Shown here piece after piece: positions 55,504 through 63,972 of a DNA stretch of 64,000 bases. The position numbers and the translations under genes were made by a program. Source of the DNA: Asaia bogorensis_B (lineage in GTDB: Bacteria > Pseudomonadota > Alphaproteobacteria > Acetobacterales > Acetobacteraceae); assembly GCF_900465315.1 (NCBI RefSeq), contig NZ_UBIX01000006.1. One strand, given 5' to 3'. The number at the start of each line of letters is the position of its first letter. The first letter of the stretch is position 1. Under the pieces are notes generated by a model. That model did not search any database. It saw only the letters and a program-made list of their open reading frames with translations, and was not told where the DNA came from.

Positions 55504-56229
55504 ATGACCATTCGTCTCTCCATCGTTATCGCCGTTCTGAATGAGGCTGAGAATATCCGCCCCGTTTGCGAGGAACTCGCGAATGTGTTCGAGAACGCGC
55601 CGGATATCGAAATCATCTTCGTTGATGATGGCAGCCGCGATGCGACGGTGCCCCAACTCCTCTCTGCCCGCGAAAGCCTCCTTCCTGCCCTGCGCCTGCT
55701 GAGCCATGATCGGTGCCGGGGCAAGTCTGCGGCGTTGCGTACCGGCATCGAGGCGGCCCAGGGACGCTGGATTGCCACGCTGGATGGCGACGGTCAGGAT
55801 GATCCCGCAGTCATTATCGACATGCTCAAACGTGCCGAAGCCTTCAAGGAGGGCGAACCTCTGGTTGTCGGCGTTCGCCTCAAGCGGAATGACCGTCTTT
55901 CACGCGTGATCGCCACGCGACTGGCCAACGGGCTGCGTCGTCGCCTGCTCAATGATGGCTGCCCGGATACGGGCGCCCCCATGAAGCTGTTTGCCCGTGA
56001 TACCTTCCTGCGCATTCCGCAATTCGAGGGTGTGCATCGCTTTCTGCCCGCCCTTCTCGGGTGCTACGGGGCAAAGCTGATCTGTGTCGAGACCCGTCAC
56101 CGGGCGCGTCTGCACGGCCAGTCCAAATATACCAATCTCAATCGCGCGCTCGTCGGCATCCGTGATCTTCTGGGTGTCATGTGGCTGCTCAATCGCACGA
56201 GACTGCCGGGCCGCGTAACCGAACGCTGA
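55504..56229 (+). CDS. Family 2 glycosyltransferase (polyprenyl-phosphate glycosyltransferase type)
   Basis: The 241-residue protein has the GT2 fold: LSIVIAVLNEAENI, the IIFVDDGSRDAT motif, and the metal-binding TLDGDGQDDP. A C-terminal part has GAPMKLFARDTFLRIPQF and HGQSKYTNLNRALVGIRDL. There is no C-terminal membrane helix pair. DPM1- and ArnC-like enzymes load a sugar on a lipid phosphate. The next gene is an ArnT/GT39-like membrane transferase, so the pair may glycosylate an envelope component. It is 49 bp after atpF. Confidence 0.85.
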   Translation: MTIRLSIVIAVLNEAENIRPVCEELANVFENAPDIEIIFVDDGSRDATVPQLLSARESLLPALRLLSHDRCRGKSAALRTGIEAAQGRWIATLDGDGQDDPAVIIDMLKRAEAFKEGEPLVVGVRLKRNDRLSRVIATRLANGLRRRLLNDGCPDTGAPMKLFARDTFLRIPQFEGVHRFLPALLGCYGAKLICVETRHRARLHGQSKYTNLNRALVGIRDLLGVMWLLNRTRLPGRVTER

Positions 56230-56237
56230 GGGCTCTC

Positions 56238-57890
56238 ATGACTCTGACCTGGCGCCATTACCTTGGCGTAGCGCTGCTGACGCTGGCAATTTTCCTGCCT
56301 GGGCGGATGAGCCTCGTGCCGCTCGATCGCGATGAGCCGCGCTATATGGAAGCGTCGGCCCAGATGCTTGAGAGCGGCAATTTCATCGATGTCCGTTTTC
56401 TCGATCAGCCCCGCTATCTGCAGCCCGCTGGGATTTACTGGCTGGAGGCAACGGCGCAGAAAATCTTTGGCGGTCCTCATGACCGTCATGTTGCCTGGCC
56501 CTATCGAATCCCGAGCCTGATTGCCGCCGTATCGGCAGTGACCCTGACCGCTTATCTGGGATCCCTGCTCTTTGGTGGAATGACCGGCCTTGTCGCTGCG
56601 GCCCTTCTGGCAGTCTCGACGCTGCTGACGGCCGAAGGGCGGATGGCGACCATCGACACCGTCTTGCTGCTCGATATCCTGCTGGTCGAGACGGCCTTGC
56701 TGCGGGCTTATCTCGATGCCCAGCGCAACCGCGAGACGCCGGTCACCATCGCGCTTCTGTATTGGGGCGCGCTGGGTTGTGGGCTCATGCTCAAGGGGCC
56801 GGTCGTTCTCATTCCAGGGCTTGCCACACCGCTCGCCCTGCGCGTGATCGAAAAGCAGGCGAGCTGGTTCCGGCGTTTGCGCCCTTCATGGGGCTGGCTG
56901 GTCACTCTGGCTGTCGTGCTGCCCTGGTGCATCGCGATTGGCGTGGTCAGCCACGGTGCTTTCTTCTCACGGGCAGTCGGAACCAATTTCCTTGGCAAGA
57001 TCGGACACGGGCAGCAGGCGCATGGCTTGCCGCCGGGCTTTCACGCCGTAGTGTTCCTGCTCGCCTTCTGGCCCGGCTCGCTTTTTCTGGTGTTGGGTCT
57101 GCCTGCCATCTGGGCGCGTCACCGCGAGCCTGCCGTGCGCTTCCTGTTGTGCTGGATCGTCCCCCATTGGCTGGTTTTCGAGGCAATTGCGACCAAACTG
57201 CCGCATTATGTTCTGCCCACCTACCCCGCGATTGCCATTCTGGTAGCGGCCACGCTGGTCAGGTGGCCGCTACGCCGACCCTCTGCCTTGTGGGCACGGG
57301 GGCTGATGGGGGTCTATGGTTTGCTCTGGGGCGCACTGGCCCTGGTTTTTGCCGTGGCTGGACTCGCCTTGCTATGGCAGAGCGAACATCGCTTCGATAT
57401 TGGCGCGTCGATTGCCGTGGCAGGCGCTCTGCCCCTGGTAGTTTACGGGTTCTGGCTTCTGTGGAAAGCGCGACGCCTCCAGGCGGCCTGGGTCATGATC
57501 AGCGCGGCTGTTGTGATCCATGCCGGCATCTTCCTCACTGTCATACCCAATCTTGGCCTGTTGCAGCTCGCGCCCCGCGCTGCGGCGCTTTACGAGGATT
57601 ACAAGCCTTGTGAGGATAGCACGCTCGTCTCGGTATCCTATTCGGAGCCCAGCCTGGCGTTTCTGGCCGGATCGAACACGAAGCTGCTCGGTGTGCCCGA
57701 TGCCGCACGGTATCTCACAGCCAATATGGCGTGTTCTCTGGTGCTGGTCGATCGCAAGGACGAGGCAGCGCTTCGCTCAGCGCTGGACGGGCAGGGCGTT
57801 GCCCTAACGGAATATGGCCGCGTTACCGGGCTCAACTATTCCAATGGTCACAAGCTGGACCTAGGATTGTTTGCACCGACCCGCCGTTAA
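56238..57890 (+). CDS. GT39/ArnT-like membrane glycosyltransferase
   Basis: The 550-residue integral membrane protein starts right after the GT2 gene (8 bp). The first periplasmic loop has the family motif PLDRDEPRYMEAS with the catalytic Asp/Glu, followed by many helices (11-12). The second half continues through LKGPVVLIPGLATPLAL and a soluble C-terminal region. ArnT transfers aminoarabinose from undecaprenyl phosphate to lipid A; other members act on proteins. The acceptor and sugar are not known here. The pairing with the GT2 gene supports an envelope glycosylation role. Confidence 0.85.
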   Translation: MTLTWRHYLGVALLTLAIFLPGRMSLVPLDRDEPRYMEASAQMLESGNFIDVRFLDQPRYLQPAGIYWLEATAQKIFGGPHDRHVAWPYRIPSLIAAVSAVTLTAYLGSLLFGGMTGLVAAALLAVSTLLTAEGRMATIDTVLLLDILLVETALLRAYLDAQRNRETPVTIALLYWGALGCGLMLKGPVVLIPGLATPLALRVIEKQASWFRRLRPSWGWLVTLAVVLPWCIAIGVVSHGAFFSRAVGTNFLGKIGHGQQAHGLPPGFHAVVFLLAFWPGSLFLVLGLPAIWARHREPAVRFLLCWIVPHWLVFEAIATKLPHYVLPTYPAIAILVAATLVRWPLRRPSALWARGLMGVYGLLWGALALVFAVAGLALLWQSEHRFDIGASIAVAGALPLVVYGFWLLWKARRLQAAWVMISAAVVIHAGIFLTVIPNLGLLQLAPRAAALYEDYKPCEDSTLVSVSYSEPSLAFLAGSNTKLLGVPDAARYLTANMACSLVLVDRKDEAALRSALDGQGVALTEYGRVTGLNYSNGHKLDLGLFAPTRR

Positions 57891-57994
57891 GGGCGGGGAG
57901 CAAGCAACAGTGATGAATTTCTTGAAGACGGGATGATGCCCAAACGGGTAATTTCTCTCTTCTTCAAGTATTCACGAGTATGTATGATATTAAA

Positions 57995-58126
57995 TCAGGC
58001 CGTACGATCTGCTGCGATGGTGGCAACCAGCAAAGCGCCAATAACGGGAATGAAAGAAACCATCGTCAGAGCGCTCAGAGCGCTAAGCGGATGCGAGACG
58101 AGGTTGAGGATTTCGACAGTGAACAT
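57995..58126 (-). CDS. Small hydrophobic protein, 43 residues
   Basis: On the minus strand an ATG at 58126 opens a 43-codon frame ended by TGA at 57995-57997. It is preceded by TTAGGAATAGCTT, an acceptable ribosome binding site. The product starts MFTVEILNLVSHPLSALSAL, has one hydrophobic segment (VSFIPVIGALLVATIAA) and ends ADRTA. It looks like a small single-pass membrane protein. The remaining 416-bp gap between the neighbours holds an inverted repeat (CTTGAAGA / TCTTCAAG, about 57916-57969) and an AT-rich stretch. I know no homologue, so the call is tentative. Confidence 0.4.
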   Translation of the reverse strand: MFTVEILNLVSHPLSALSALTMVSFIPVIGALLVATIAADRTA

Positions 58127-58306
58127 AAGCTATTCCTAAGGTATCTGGTGTGTGGGCGCGGTAAGAGCGCCCAAAACCGGTCCGAAGCAATCGCTCAAAA
58201 CGCGTTCCAGCAATGCAATAAACGCATGGAACGACTTCGTTTTCTATTTGGATTTTACCTTCGGGTATTTGACGAAATAAAATATCCCCTCAAGGTGTCC
58301 CGAGGT

Positions 58307-58822
58307 CTATCTTGTTGCTTTGATGGTGGTTACGGGCTTGGGCAGGGCTCCATCTCTTTTCAGGCCATGCCAGGCCAGAAGCGTATCCACCAGAAAAGAC
58401 GACAGCGCTCCGACCGTACAGAACAGCGCACCTCCGAACAGGAAGATCAGCCAGGCCACAGTCTGGCTGTTGTGCAGGCTGCCAAGAAACAGGGCGAGTG
58501 CCGCGCCGCAGGTGGAGGCCCCACCAACGCCGCCCAGCATGATGGCGCAATCCAGAGCAAAGACTCGCCGACGCAGCCGATTCTGGTGGCGCGTCAGCCG
58601 CGCTGTCTCATCCGGGTCCTCCTCATGGTCGTCCTGCAGGCGATGGGCGACTTCCTCCACATGGTCCGAAACCCGTGCCAGACGCGTGTTGAACAGGGTC
58701 AGCAGCGAGGCGACACCTGACAGCATGAAGACCGGTGTCAGAGCGACCTGAATGACATGGGCAACACTGTCGATGGGTTCGGGGGCCAGAAGGGCGTTGA
58801 GGCCGACGGGGTCGAGCGCCAT
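58307..58822 (-). CDS. DUF2721 membrane protein
   Basis: The 171-residue product has a first membrane segment (VIQVALTPVFMLSGVASLLTLF), a charged cytoplasmic helix (RVSDHVEEVAHRLQDDHEED) and two further helices (CAIMLGGVGGAST region, and VAWLIFLFGGALFCTVGAL). This is the layout of DUF2721, a family of unknown function. The ATG at 58822 begins near the family start; a TTG at 58918 would add 32 residues. Confidence 0.82.
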   Translation of the reverse strand: MALDPVGLNALLAPEPIDSVAHVIQVALTPVFMLSGVASLLTLFNTRLARVSDHVEEVAHRLQDDHEEDPDETARLTRHQNRLRRRVFALDCAIMLGGVGGASTCGAALALFLGSLHNSQTVAWLIFLFGGALFCTVGALSSFLVDTLLAWHGLKRDGALPKPVTTIKATR

Positions 58823-59147
58823 GAGAATGCTATCCTGAAATGAAGGCGTGAAAGCCGGACTGTGTGGAAGCCAGCAGGTTTTACAGTGCTGGCAAAACTC
58901 TGCAACATGACAGCGCAAGGGGCAGCTGGTTCTGCTCCCTGTGCCGCGTCACACGGTCTGCTTCGAGGGGGCACGGCATTGGCAGGGCAGGAGCAAAGGC
59001 TGGTGGCAAAATGAAGCGGGATTTAGCGGCAAGCAGGGTCACCGCACCCTGGGATCGGTCTTTTGGAGTGCCTCTCTGGCGCACCGCTCCAGCTATGTTA
59101 AAACCTGATCCGCTCAGGCCCGGCAGACGAGGGGCAAGGCGTTTCGT
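58823..59147. other. Intergenic stretch between divergent genes
   Basis: This 325-bp region separates the DUF2721 gene (minus) from the creatininase-family gene (plus) and must contain both promoters. It is GC-rich for most of its length. I see no open frame with a ribosome binding site, no RNA motif and no clear promoter boxes. An AAGG stretch just ahead of the downstream GTG can serve as its ribosome binding site. Confidence 0.5.
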
Positions 59148-59990
59148 GTGTCAAGTTTTCCGGTGAAAGATCTCGGTTTGGCTTTTATTCCCGGTGTCAG
59201 GCGTGCGGCCTGTCTGTTGGTTGCCTCGGCGCTGACCTGTGTCATTCGTCCGTCCACAGGTCATGCCGAGACGGTATCCTTTGCAAGGCTGACCTGGACC
59301 GAAATCCAGTCCCGCATCCAGTCCGGGACAGATACGATCATCGTGCCCGTAGGGGGAACCGAGCAAAGCGGCCCCTATATTGCCGTCGGCAAGCACAATG
59401 TGCGGGCCGAAGTGCAGGCGGAACGTATTGCCGCCCGACTGGGCCATACGCTTGTCGCGCCGGTCATTGCCTATGTTCCCGAAGGCGGAACCTCCCCCCG
59501 CACCTCCCACATGCGTTTTGCCGGGACGATCTCGATCCCGCCTGCCGTGTTTGAGGGGCTGATCATGGGCGCGGGGGACAGTTTTCATGTCCAGGGTTTC
59601 AGGCGTGTCGTGTTTATTGCCGACCACGGCGGGTATTTGTCCTATCTCAAGGCGGCGGTGGACAAGCTGAACAATAAGTGGCGTGGTCAGGGCGAGGCCA
59701 TCTACCTCGCGGCCTATTATGACAGTATTGGCACACGCTATGCCGAAATCCTGAGGCAAAAGGGATATGGCAAGGACTTGGGCAAACATGCGGATCTGAG
59801 CGATACGGCTCTCATGCTGGCCATCGATCCGACGATGGTGCGTGAGCAGGCGTTGCACAGTGCTGCGCTGCCAGACAGCGCACAGGGTGTTTATGGAGGC
59901 GACCCGCGCCCGGCGACTGTGGCGCTGGGGCAGATCGGAACAGCGATTCAGGTTCAGGCGGCGCTCGATGCCCTCGGCGCGTCACGCTAG
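59148..59990 (+). CDS. Exported creatininase-family protein, altered metal site
   Basis: The 280-residue protein carries a signal sequence (RRAACLLVASALTCVIRPSTGHA) followed by a creatininase-like domain: IIVPVGGTEQSGPYIAVGKHN, YVPEGGTSPRTSHMRFAGT, FIADHGGYLSYLKAA and KHADLSDTALML. Classic creatininases bind two metals through EQHGPH, GTD, NGHGGN and HAGEXET motifs. Here EQHGPH reads EQSGPY (residues 72-77), GTD reads GKHN, and NGHGGN reads DHGGY. It may use another ligand set or act on another amide. The next gene starts 25 bp later. The start is a GTG with AAGG ahead of it. Confidence 0.78.
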   Translation: MSSFPVKDLGLAFIPGVRRAACLLVASALTCVIRPSTGHAETVSFARLTWTEIQSRIQSGTDTIIVPVGGTEQSGPYIAVGKHNVRAEVQAERIAARLGHTLVAPVIAYVPEGGTSPRTSHMRFAGTISIPPAVFEGLIMGAGDSFHVQGFRRVVFIADHGGYLSYLKAAVDKLNNKWRGQGEAIYLAAYYDSIGTRYAEILRQKGYGKDLGKHADLSDTALMLAIDPTMVREQALHSAALPDSAQGVYGGDPRPATVALGQIGTAIQVQAALDALGASR

Positions 59991-60015
59991 GCAGAACCGT
60001 TATCAAGGAGCATCT

Positions 60016-61368
60016 ATGAAGTTTTCACATCACGCGTTCATCGTCTCGCTGGTTGGCCTGTCATTGGCCACCGCCCAGGCGACACGTGCGCAGGAAACCC
60101 CTGCAGCTCCGGCACAGGCGGCGTCCGCACCGGCTACAGCATCATCCGCTGCGTCGGGTGTGACCTCACAAGCCCCGGCTTCTGCCAGCACAACGCCGGC
60201 TGCCGCGCCTCCATCCAGCACAACGCCGGTCGCCCCCGTGGCTCAGGTGACGCCCCCGGTCATGACGAACGCGGCCACCCCGGTTGCCGGTGCTGTGCAG
60301 ACCATTCCCGGCATGCCTGCGGTCATTGACCCCAAAAACATCTATAGCGAGACGATTTCGGGTAAGATCTCGCCGGCCATCAAGGATGATCTGGCGCGGG
60401 TTTATGTGCCCAATCTGCGCGGCAACAGCGTGTCGGTCATCGATCCCGCAACGTTCAAGGTGGTCGACACCTTCAAGGTGGGTCGCAGCCCGCAGCATGT
60501 GGTGCCCAGCTGGGATCTGCGGACATTGTGGGTCACCAATAACGCCGAGGGTAGCAATGATGGCAGCCTGACGCCGATCGATCCGCGTACGGGCAAGCCG
60601 GGTCCTGCTGTCACGGTGGACGACCCCTACAACATGTATTTCACCCCGGATGGCAAATACGCCATCGTGGTGGCTGAAGCGCATGAGCGTCTGGATTTCC
60701 GCGACCCGCATACCATGGCCCTTATCGGCTCGGTTGAGGCGCCGCAGTGCAAGGGCATCAACCATGCCGATTTCTCGATCGATGGCCGTTATGCCATTTT
60801 CACCTGTGAATTCGGTGGCTATCTGGCCAAGATCGATACGGTCAACCGCAGCCTGATCGGGTATCTCAAGCTGTCGAAGGGTGGGATGCCGCAGGATATC
60901 CTGACTGCCCCGGACGGCCATAAATTCTACATTGCCGATATGCATGCCGATGGTGTGTTCGTGGTCGATGGTGACAGCTTCAAGGAAACAGGGTTCATCC
61001 CGACTGGCCCCGGTACGCATGGCGAATACCCCAGCCGTGACGGCAAGTTCATGTATGTGGCCAATCGCGGTTCACACAGGATTCATGGTCCGCGTCACAG
61101 CCCTGGCAGCGTGTCAGTGATCGATTTCGCGACAGACAAGGTCGTCAAGACCTGGCCGATCCCCGGCGGTGGCAGCCCGGATATGGGCAATGTCAGCGCC
61201 GATGGAAAGCTCCTCTGGCTCTCCGGCCGTTTCGATGATGTAGCCTATGCCATCAACACCGAGACCGGCGATGTGAAGAAGATCCCCGTAGGGGCTGAAC
61301 CGCATGGTCTGACCGTCTGGCCGCAGCCGGGCCGCTACAGCGTGGGTCACACCGGTATCCTGCGTTAA
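60016..61368 (+). CDS. Exported YVTN-type beta-propeller protein
   Basis: The 450-residue protein has a signal peptide (IVSLVGLSLATAQATRAQ), an Ala/Pro/Ser/Thr linker of about 80 residues, and a propeller with blades of the YVTN/YncE kind: ARVYVPNLRGNSVSVIDPAT, then TLWVTNNAEGSNDGSLTPID, FYIADMHADGVFVVDG and FMYVANRGSHRIHG. Propellers of this kind often bind cofactors or partners in the periplasm. A clean AAGGAG ribosome binding site precedes the ATG at 60016. It is probably co-transcribed with the creatininase-like gene. Function unknown. Confidence 0.82.
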   Translation: MKFSHHAFIVSLVGLSLATAQATRAQETPAAPAQAASAPATASSAASGVTSQAPASASTTPAAAPPSSTTPVAPVAQVTPPVMTNAATPVAGAVQTIPGMPAVIDPKNIYSETISGKISPAIKDDLARVYVPNLRGNSVSVIDPATFKVVDTFKVGRSPQHVVPSWDLRTLWVTNNAEGSNDGSLTPIDPRTGKPGPAVTVDDPYNMYFTPDGKYAIVVAEAHERLDFRDPHTMALIGSVEAPQCKGINHADFSIDGRYAIFTCEFGGYLAKIDTVNRSLIGYLKLSKGGMPQDILTAPDGHKFYIADMHADGVFVVDGDSFKETGFIPTGPGTHGEYPSRDGKFMYVANRGSHRIHGPRHSPGSVSVIDFATDKVVKTWPIPGGGSPDMGNVSADGKLLWLSGRFDDVAYAINTETGDVKKIPVGAEPHGLTVWPQPGRYSVGHTGILR

Positions 61369-61377
61369 GTTATGCCA

Positions 61378-61407
61378 TCCGGGCGGCTTAAGGCCGTGCC
61401 GCCCGGA
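61378..61407 (+). terminator. GC-rich hairpin after the propeller gene
   Basis: TCCGGGCGGC (61378-61387) pairs perfectly with GCCGCCCGGA (61398-61407) around a 10-nt loop. It is 9 bp after the stop codon. The T-rich tract (TTATTTTCTG) only begins about 11 bp later. The following 260 bp up to lldD contain no further gene. Confidence 0.6.
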
Positions 61408-61666
61408 ATGGAAGGCCCGTTATTTTCTGACGGGTCATACGGCGCCAACCTCCCTTGCGCCCGAACACCGTGGATAAACGATCGATTGTCCAATGGTAGC
61501 CTTCCGGCTCCGCCCAAGGCCGTGTGTTCGAGGCAGGGCACGCACTCTCGTCGCTCCCCGGCAGACGAGACAGCCGGGGCGGGCCACAGGGATGTGACTG
61601 GACCCGGTTGGGCGATCGGGCCTTGCTTATGCAATTGTAAAGATACGACCCCAGGAGTCCGACCCG

Positions 61667-62809
61667 ATGCTGATTTCCGCCCCGACGGATTATCGCAAGG
61701 CTGCCAGACGCAAATTGCCGCCTTTCCTGTTCCACTACATCGATGGGGGGGCCTATGCAGAATATACGATGCGTCGGAACCAGGCGGATCTCTCCCATGT
61801 CGCCCTGCGGCAACGCGTGCTGCGTAATGTCTCCGGTCTGGATACATCGGTCTCGCTGCTGGGGCAGAAATTTGCCATTCCCGCAGCCCTGGCGCCGGTC
61901 GGTCTGACAGGTATGTATGCGCGTCGCGGCGAGGTTCAGGCAGCCAGGGCTGCGGCCCGCAAGGGCATACCCTTCACGCTTTCCACGGTTTCTGTCTGCC
62001 CGATCGAGGAGGTGCAGAGCCAGAGCCCGGCCCCGATCTGGTTCCAGCTTTATGTGCTTAAAGATCGAGGCTTCATGCGCAATGTGCTGGAGCGCGCGCG
62101 TGACGCCGGGGTGACAACGCTGGTCTTCACGGTCGATATGCCGACACCGGGGGCACGGTACCGCGATGTGCATTCGGGTATGTCGGGTCCCTATGCCGCA
62201 GCACGACGCATTGCCCAGGCTGTGCTCCACCCTGAATGGGCCTGGAATGTCGGGGTCAGAGGCAAGCCTCATGATCTGGGCAATATATCGGCTTATCGTG
62301 GCAATCCGACAGGTCTTGAGGACTATATCGGCTGGCTGGCGCAGAACTTCGACCCGTCGATCAGCTGGAAGGATCTGGAATGGATCCGGACTTTCTGGAA
62401 AGGCCCGATGCTCATCAAGGGTATTCTCGATCCTGAAGATGCCCGTGACGCTGTGCGTTTTGGCGCAGATGGCATTGTGGTGTCCAACCACGGCGGCCGA
62501 CAGCTCGATGGTGTCCTCTCAAGCTGTCGCGCCCTGCCGCCCATCGCCGATGCCGTGAAGGGTGAACTGGCTATCCTGGCTGATTCCGGTGTGCGTTCGG
62601 GGCTTGATATCGCCCGCATGGTCGCTCTTGGCGCCGATGCTGTTTTGCTCGGACGCGCCTTTGTATATGCCCTTGCCGCAGACGGTCAGCGTGGTGTGGA
62701 GAAGCTGCTCGACCTGATGGAGAAGGAGTTGCGTGTGGCGATGACCCTTACCGGCGCCCGTTCCATCGATCAGATCACATCGGAAAGCCTTGTCAGGGCT
62801 CTTGGCTGA
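61667..62809 (+). CDS. lldD: FMN-dependent L-lactate dehydrogenase
   Basis: The 380-residue protein belongs to the alpha-hydroxy-acid oxidase barrel family. It starts with ISAPTDYRKAARRKLPPFLFHYIDGGAY and has PVGLTGMYARRGEVQAARAA. The FMN and substrate sites are WFQLYVLKDRGF, the TVDMPTPGARYRD segment, IVVSNHGGRQLDG with the catalytic His, and LADSGVRSGLDIARM. LldD oxidises lactate to pyruvate and feeds electrons to quinones. An AGGAG ribosome binding site lies 9 bp ahead of the ATG. Related glycolate or mandelate oxidases are less likely given the E. coli LldD-like length. Confidence 0.92.
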   Translation: MLISAPTDYRKAARRKLPPFLFHYIDGGAYAEYTMRRNQADLSHVALRQRVLRNVSGLDTSVSLLGQKFAIPAALAPVGLTGMYARRGEVQAARAAARKGIPFTLSTVSVCPIEEVQSQSPAPIWFQLYVLKDRGFMRNVLERARDAGVTTLVFTVDMPTPGARYRDVHSGMSGPYAAARRIAQAVLHPEWAWNVGVRGKPHDLGNISAYRGNPTGLEDYIGWLAQNFDPSISWKDLEWIRTFWKGPMLIKGILDPEDARDAVRFGADGIVVSNHGGRQLDGVLSSCRALPPIADAVKGELAILADSGVRSGLDIARMVALGADAVLLGRAFVYALAADGQRGVEKLLDLMEKELRVAMTLTGARSIDQITSESLVRALG

Positions 62810-62876
62810 TCTGTCCTCTCCTCCCGGTTCTCTCATGAGCACCGGGCAGCGCAGAGTGGAACCGGTGAAACTCTTC

Positions 62877-63857
62877 TCAGAGCGGTATCTGGAACTGGAC
62901 CCAGTACCGGTCGCCGCGCGTGCTGTTCTGCACGCCCAGCTCGTGCTGCCATTTGAGAGCAACCGCATAAGGTGGTTTGAAAAACCAGATAAGTTGCGGG
63001 CCAAGTCCATATTTGGCCAGTCGGTTGCCATCGCCGACACGCCGCCCGTTCTGCACGTCATTGGTAAATTGCGACGTCACGAAGCCGTTCAGTCCGAGGC
63101 GAAGCTGGGGCAGGGCGGGGGTGAGCATGTAATTTGCGCCGAAATCGATATTGATTACATTGCCTGATTTGTAATCGGTAGCCCCGTTTTTTGCGTTTAT
63201 CTGCAATTCGCCTTCCGCTGAGACATCGAAGCGCTTTGTAGGCATCCAGGTCAAAGCGGCCTCCTGATTGAAGCCGAAGACATGAGTCGATTCACTGACG
63301 ACATCGGTCTTGCTGAAGGAGCCGATGGGCAGAAATGCCCCCTCACCGAAATAGATATGCAGTTTGGGCGTGTGCCATGAGAGATAGAGAGGCGCGAGAT
63401 AGAGCCAGTTGGCGCCAAAAGCCGTGCCGCCCTGTCCCCCGGCGCGCAGGGTCAGGCTGTTGATCGCCAGAATGGCGCTGCTTGAGATCGTGGCGCCCAG
63501 AAACTCGCCGTGCCAGCTATGGAACAGCCGGGCAGCATTGGCGATGGCGGTTGCCCTGAAGCCCGGTACAGCAGACTTCCGGCTTGTGCTCGAATAGGCG
63601 CCGTTCGGATTGACCACAAAGTAATCCTGCCACAGCGTCTGGCCGGGCGCTGGTGTCAGGGCTGGATAGATTGTCTGCACGCCCGAGGCCCAGTTGGTCT
63701 GGCCGCCTTCTGTCGCGGCGGCTTGCGTCACGATGCCCGGACAGAAGGTGCCAATGGAGAGCACCCTTGTGGCAAGCATCCCGATGGAGAATTTCCTTCG
63801 GGAGAGCGCCTTGAGGCAGAGCGTGAGGGCCACGCCGGTTTTCAGGATCTGTTTCAT
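62877..63857 (-). CDS. SphA/MetA-type outer-membrane transporter-like protein
   Basis: The 326-residue protein has a long N-terminal leader with a hydrophobic stretch and cleavage near AAATEG, then a beta-rich barrel pattern ending in a phenylalanine-containing strand (YWVQFQIPL). The segments TIYPALTPAPGQTLWQDYF and LHIYFGEGAFLPIGSF, and the KRFDVSAEGELQINAKNG stretch, resemble the family called MetA-pathway phenol degradation transporter. Such proteins are outer-membrane channels for hydrophobic compounds. It is convergent with lldD. A palindrome lies upstream of its start. Confidence 0.72.
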   Translation of the reverse strand: MKQILKTGVALTLCLKALSRRKFSIGMLATRVLSIGTFCPGIVTQAAATEGGQTNWASGVQTIYPALTPAPGQTLWQDYFVVNPNGAYSSTSRKSAVPGFRATAIANAARLFHSWHGEFLGATISSSAILAINSLTLRAGGQGGTAFGANWLYLAPLYLSWHTPKLHIYFGEGAFLPIGSFSKTDVVSESTHVFGFNQEAALTWMPTKRFDVSAEGELQINAKNGATDYKSGNVINIDFGANYMLTPALPQLRLGLNGFVTSQFTNDVQNGRRVGDGNRLAKYGLGPQLIWFFKPPYAVALKWQHELGVQNSTRGDRYWVQFQIPL

Positions 63858-63951
63858 CTCACCCCCGCTTGAAATCGAGCGGGAATGTCAGCATGCAGGG
63901 CGTGGGCAACTCTTGTCTGCAGGAGAGCTTTCTTTTGTCCGGAGGCTTCGG

Positions 63952-63972
63952 ATTGTTCCAAAGCGGAACAAT
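63952..63972. promoter_or_regulatory. Candidate operator palindrome upstream of the outer-membrane gene
   Basis: ATTGTTCC (63952-63959) and GGAACAAT (63965-63972) are perfect inverted copies separated by five bases. The site lies 95 bp upstream of the start of the minus-strand gene at 62877-63857, a common operator distance. The size and symmetry fit a dimeric regulator. Which protein binds is unknown. Confidence 0.5.
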
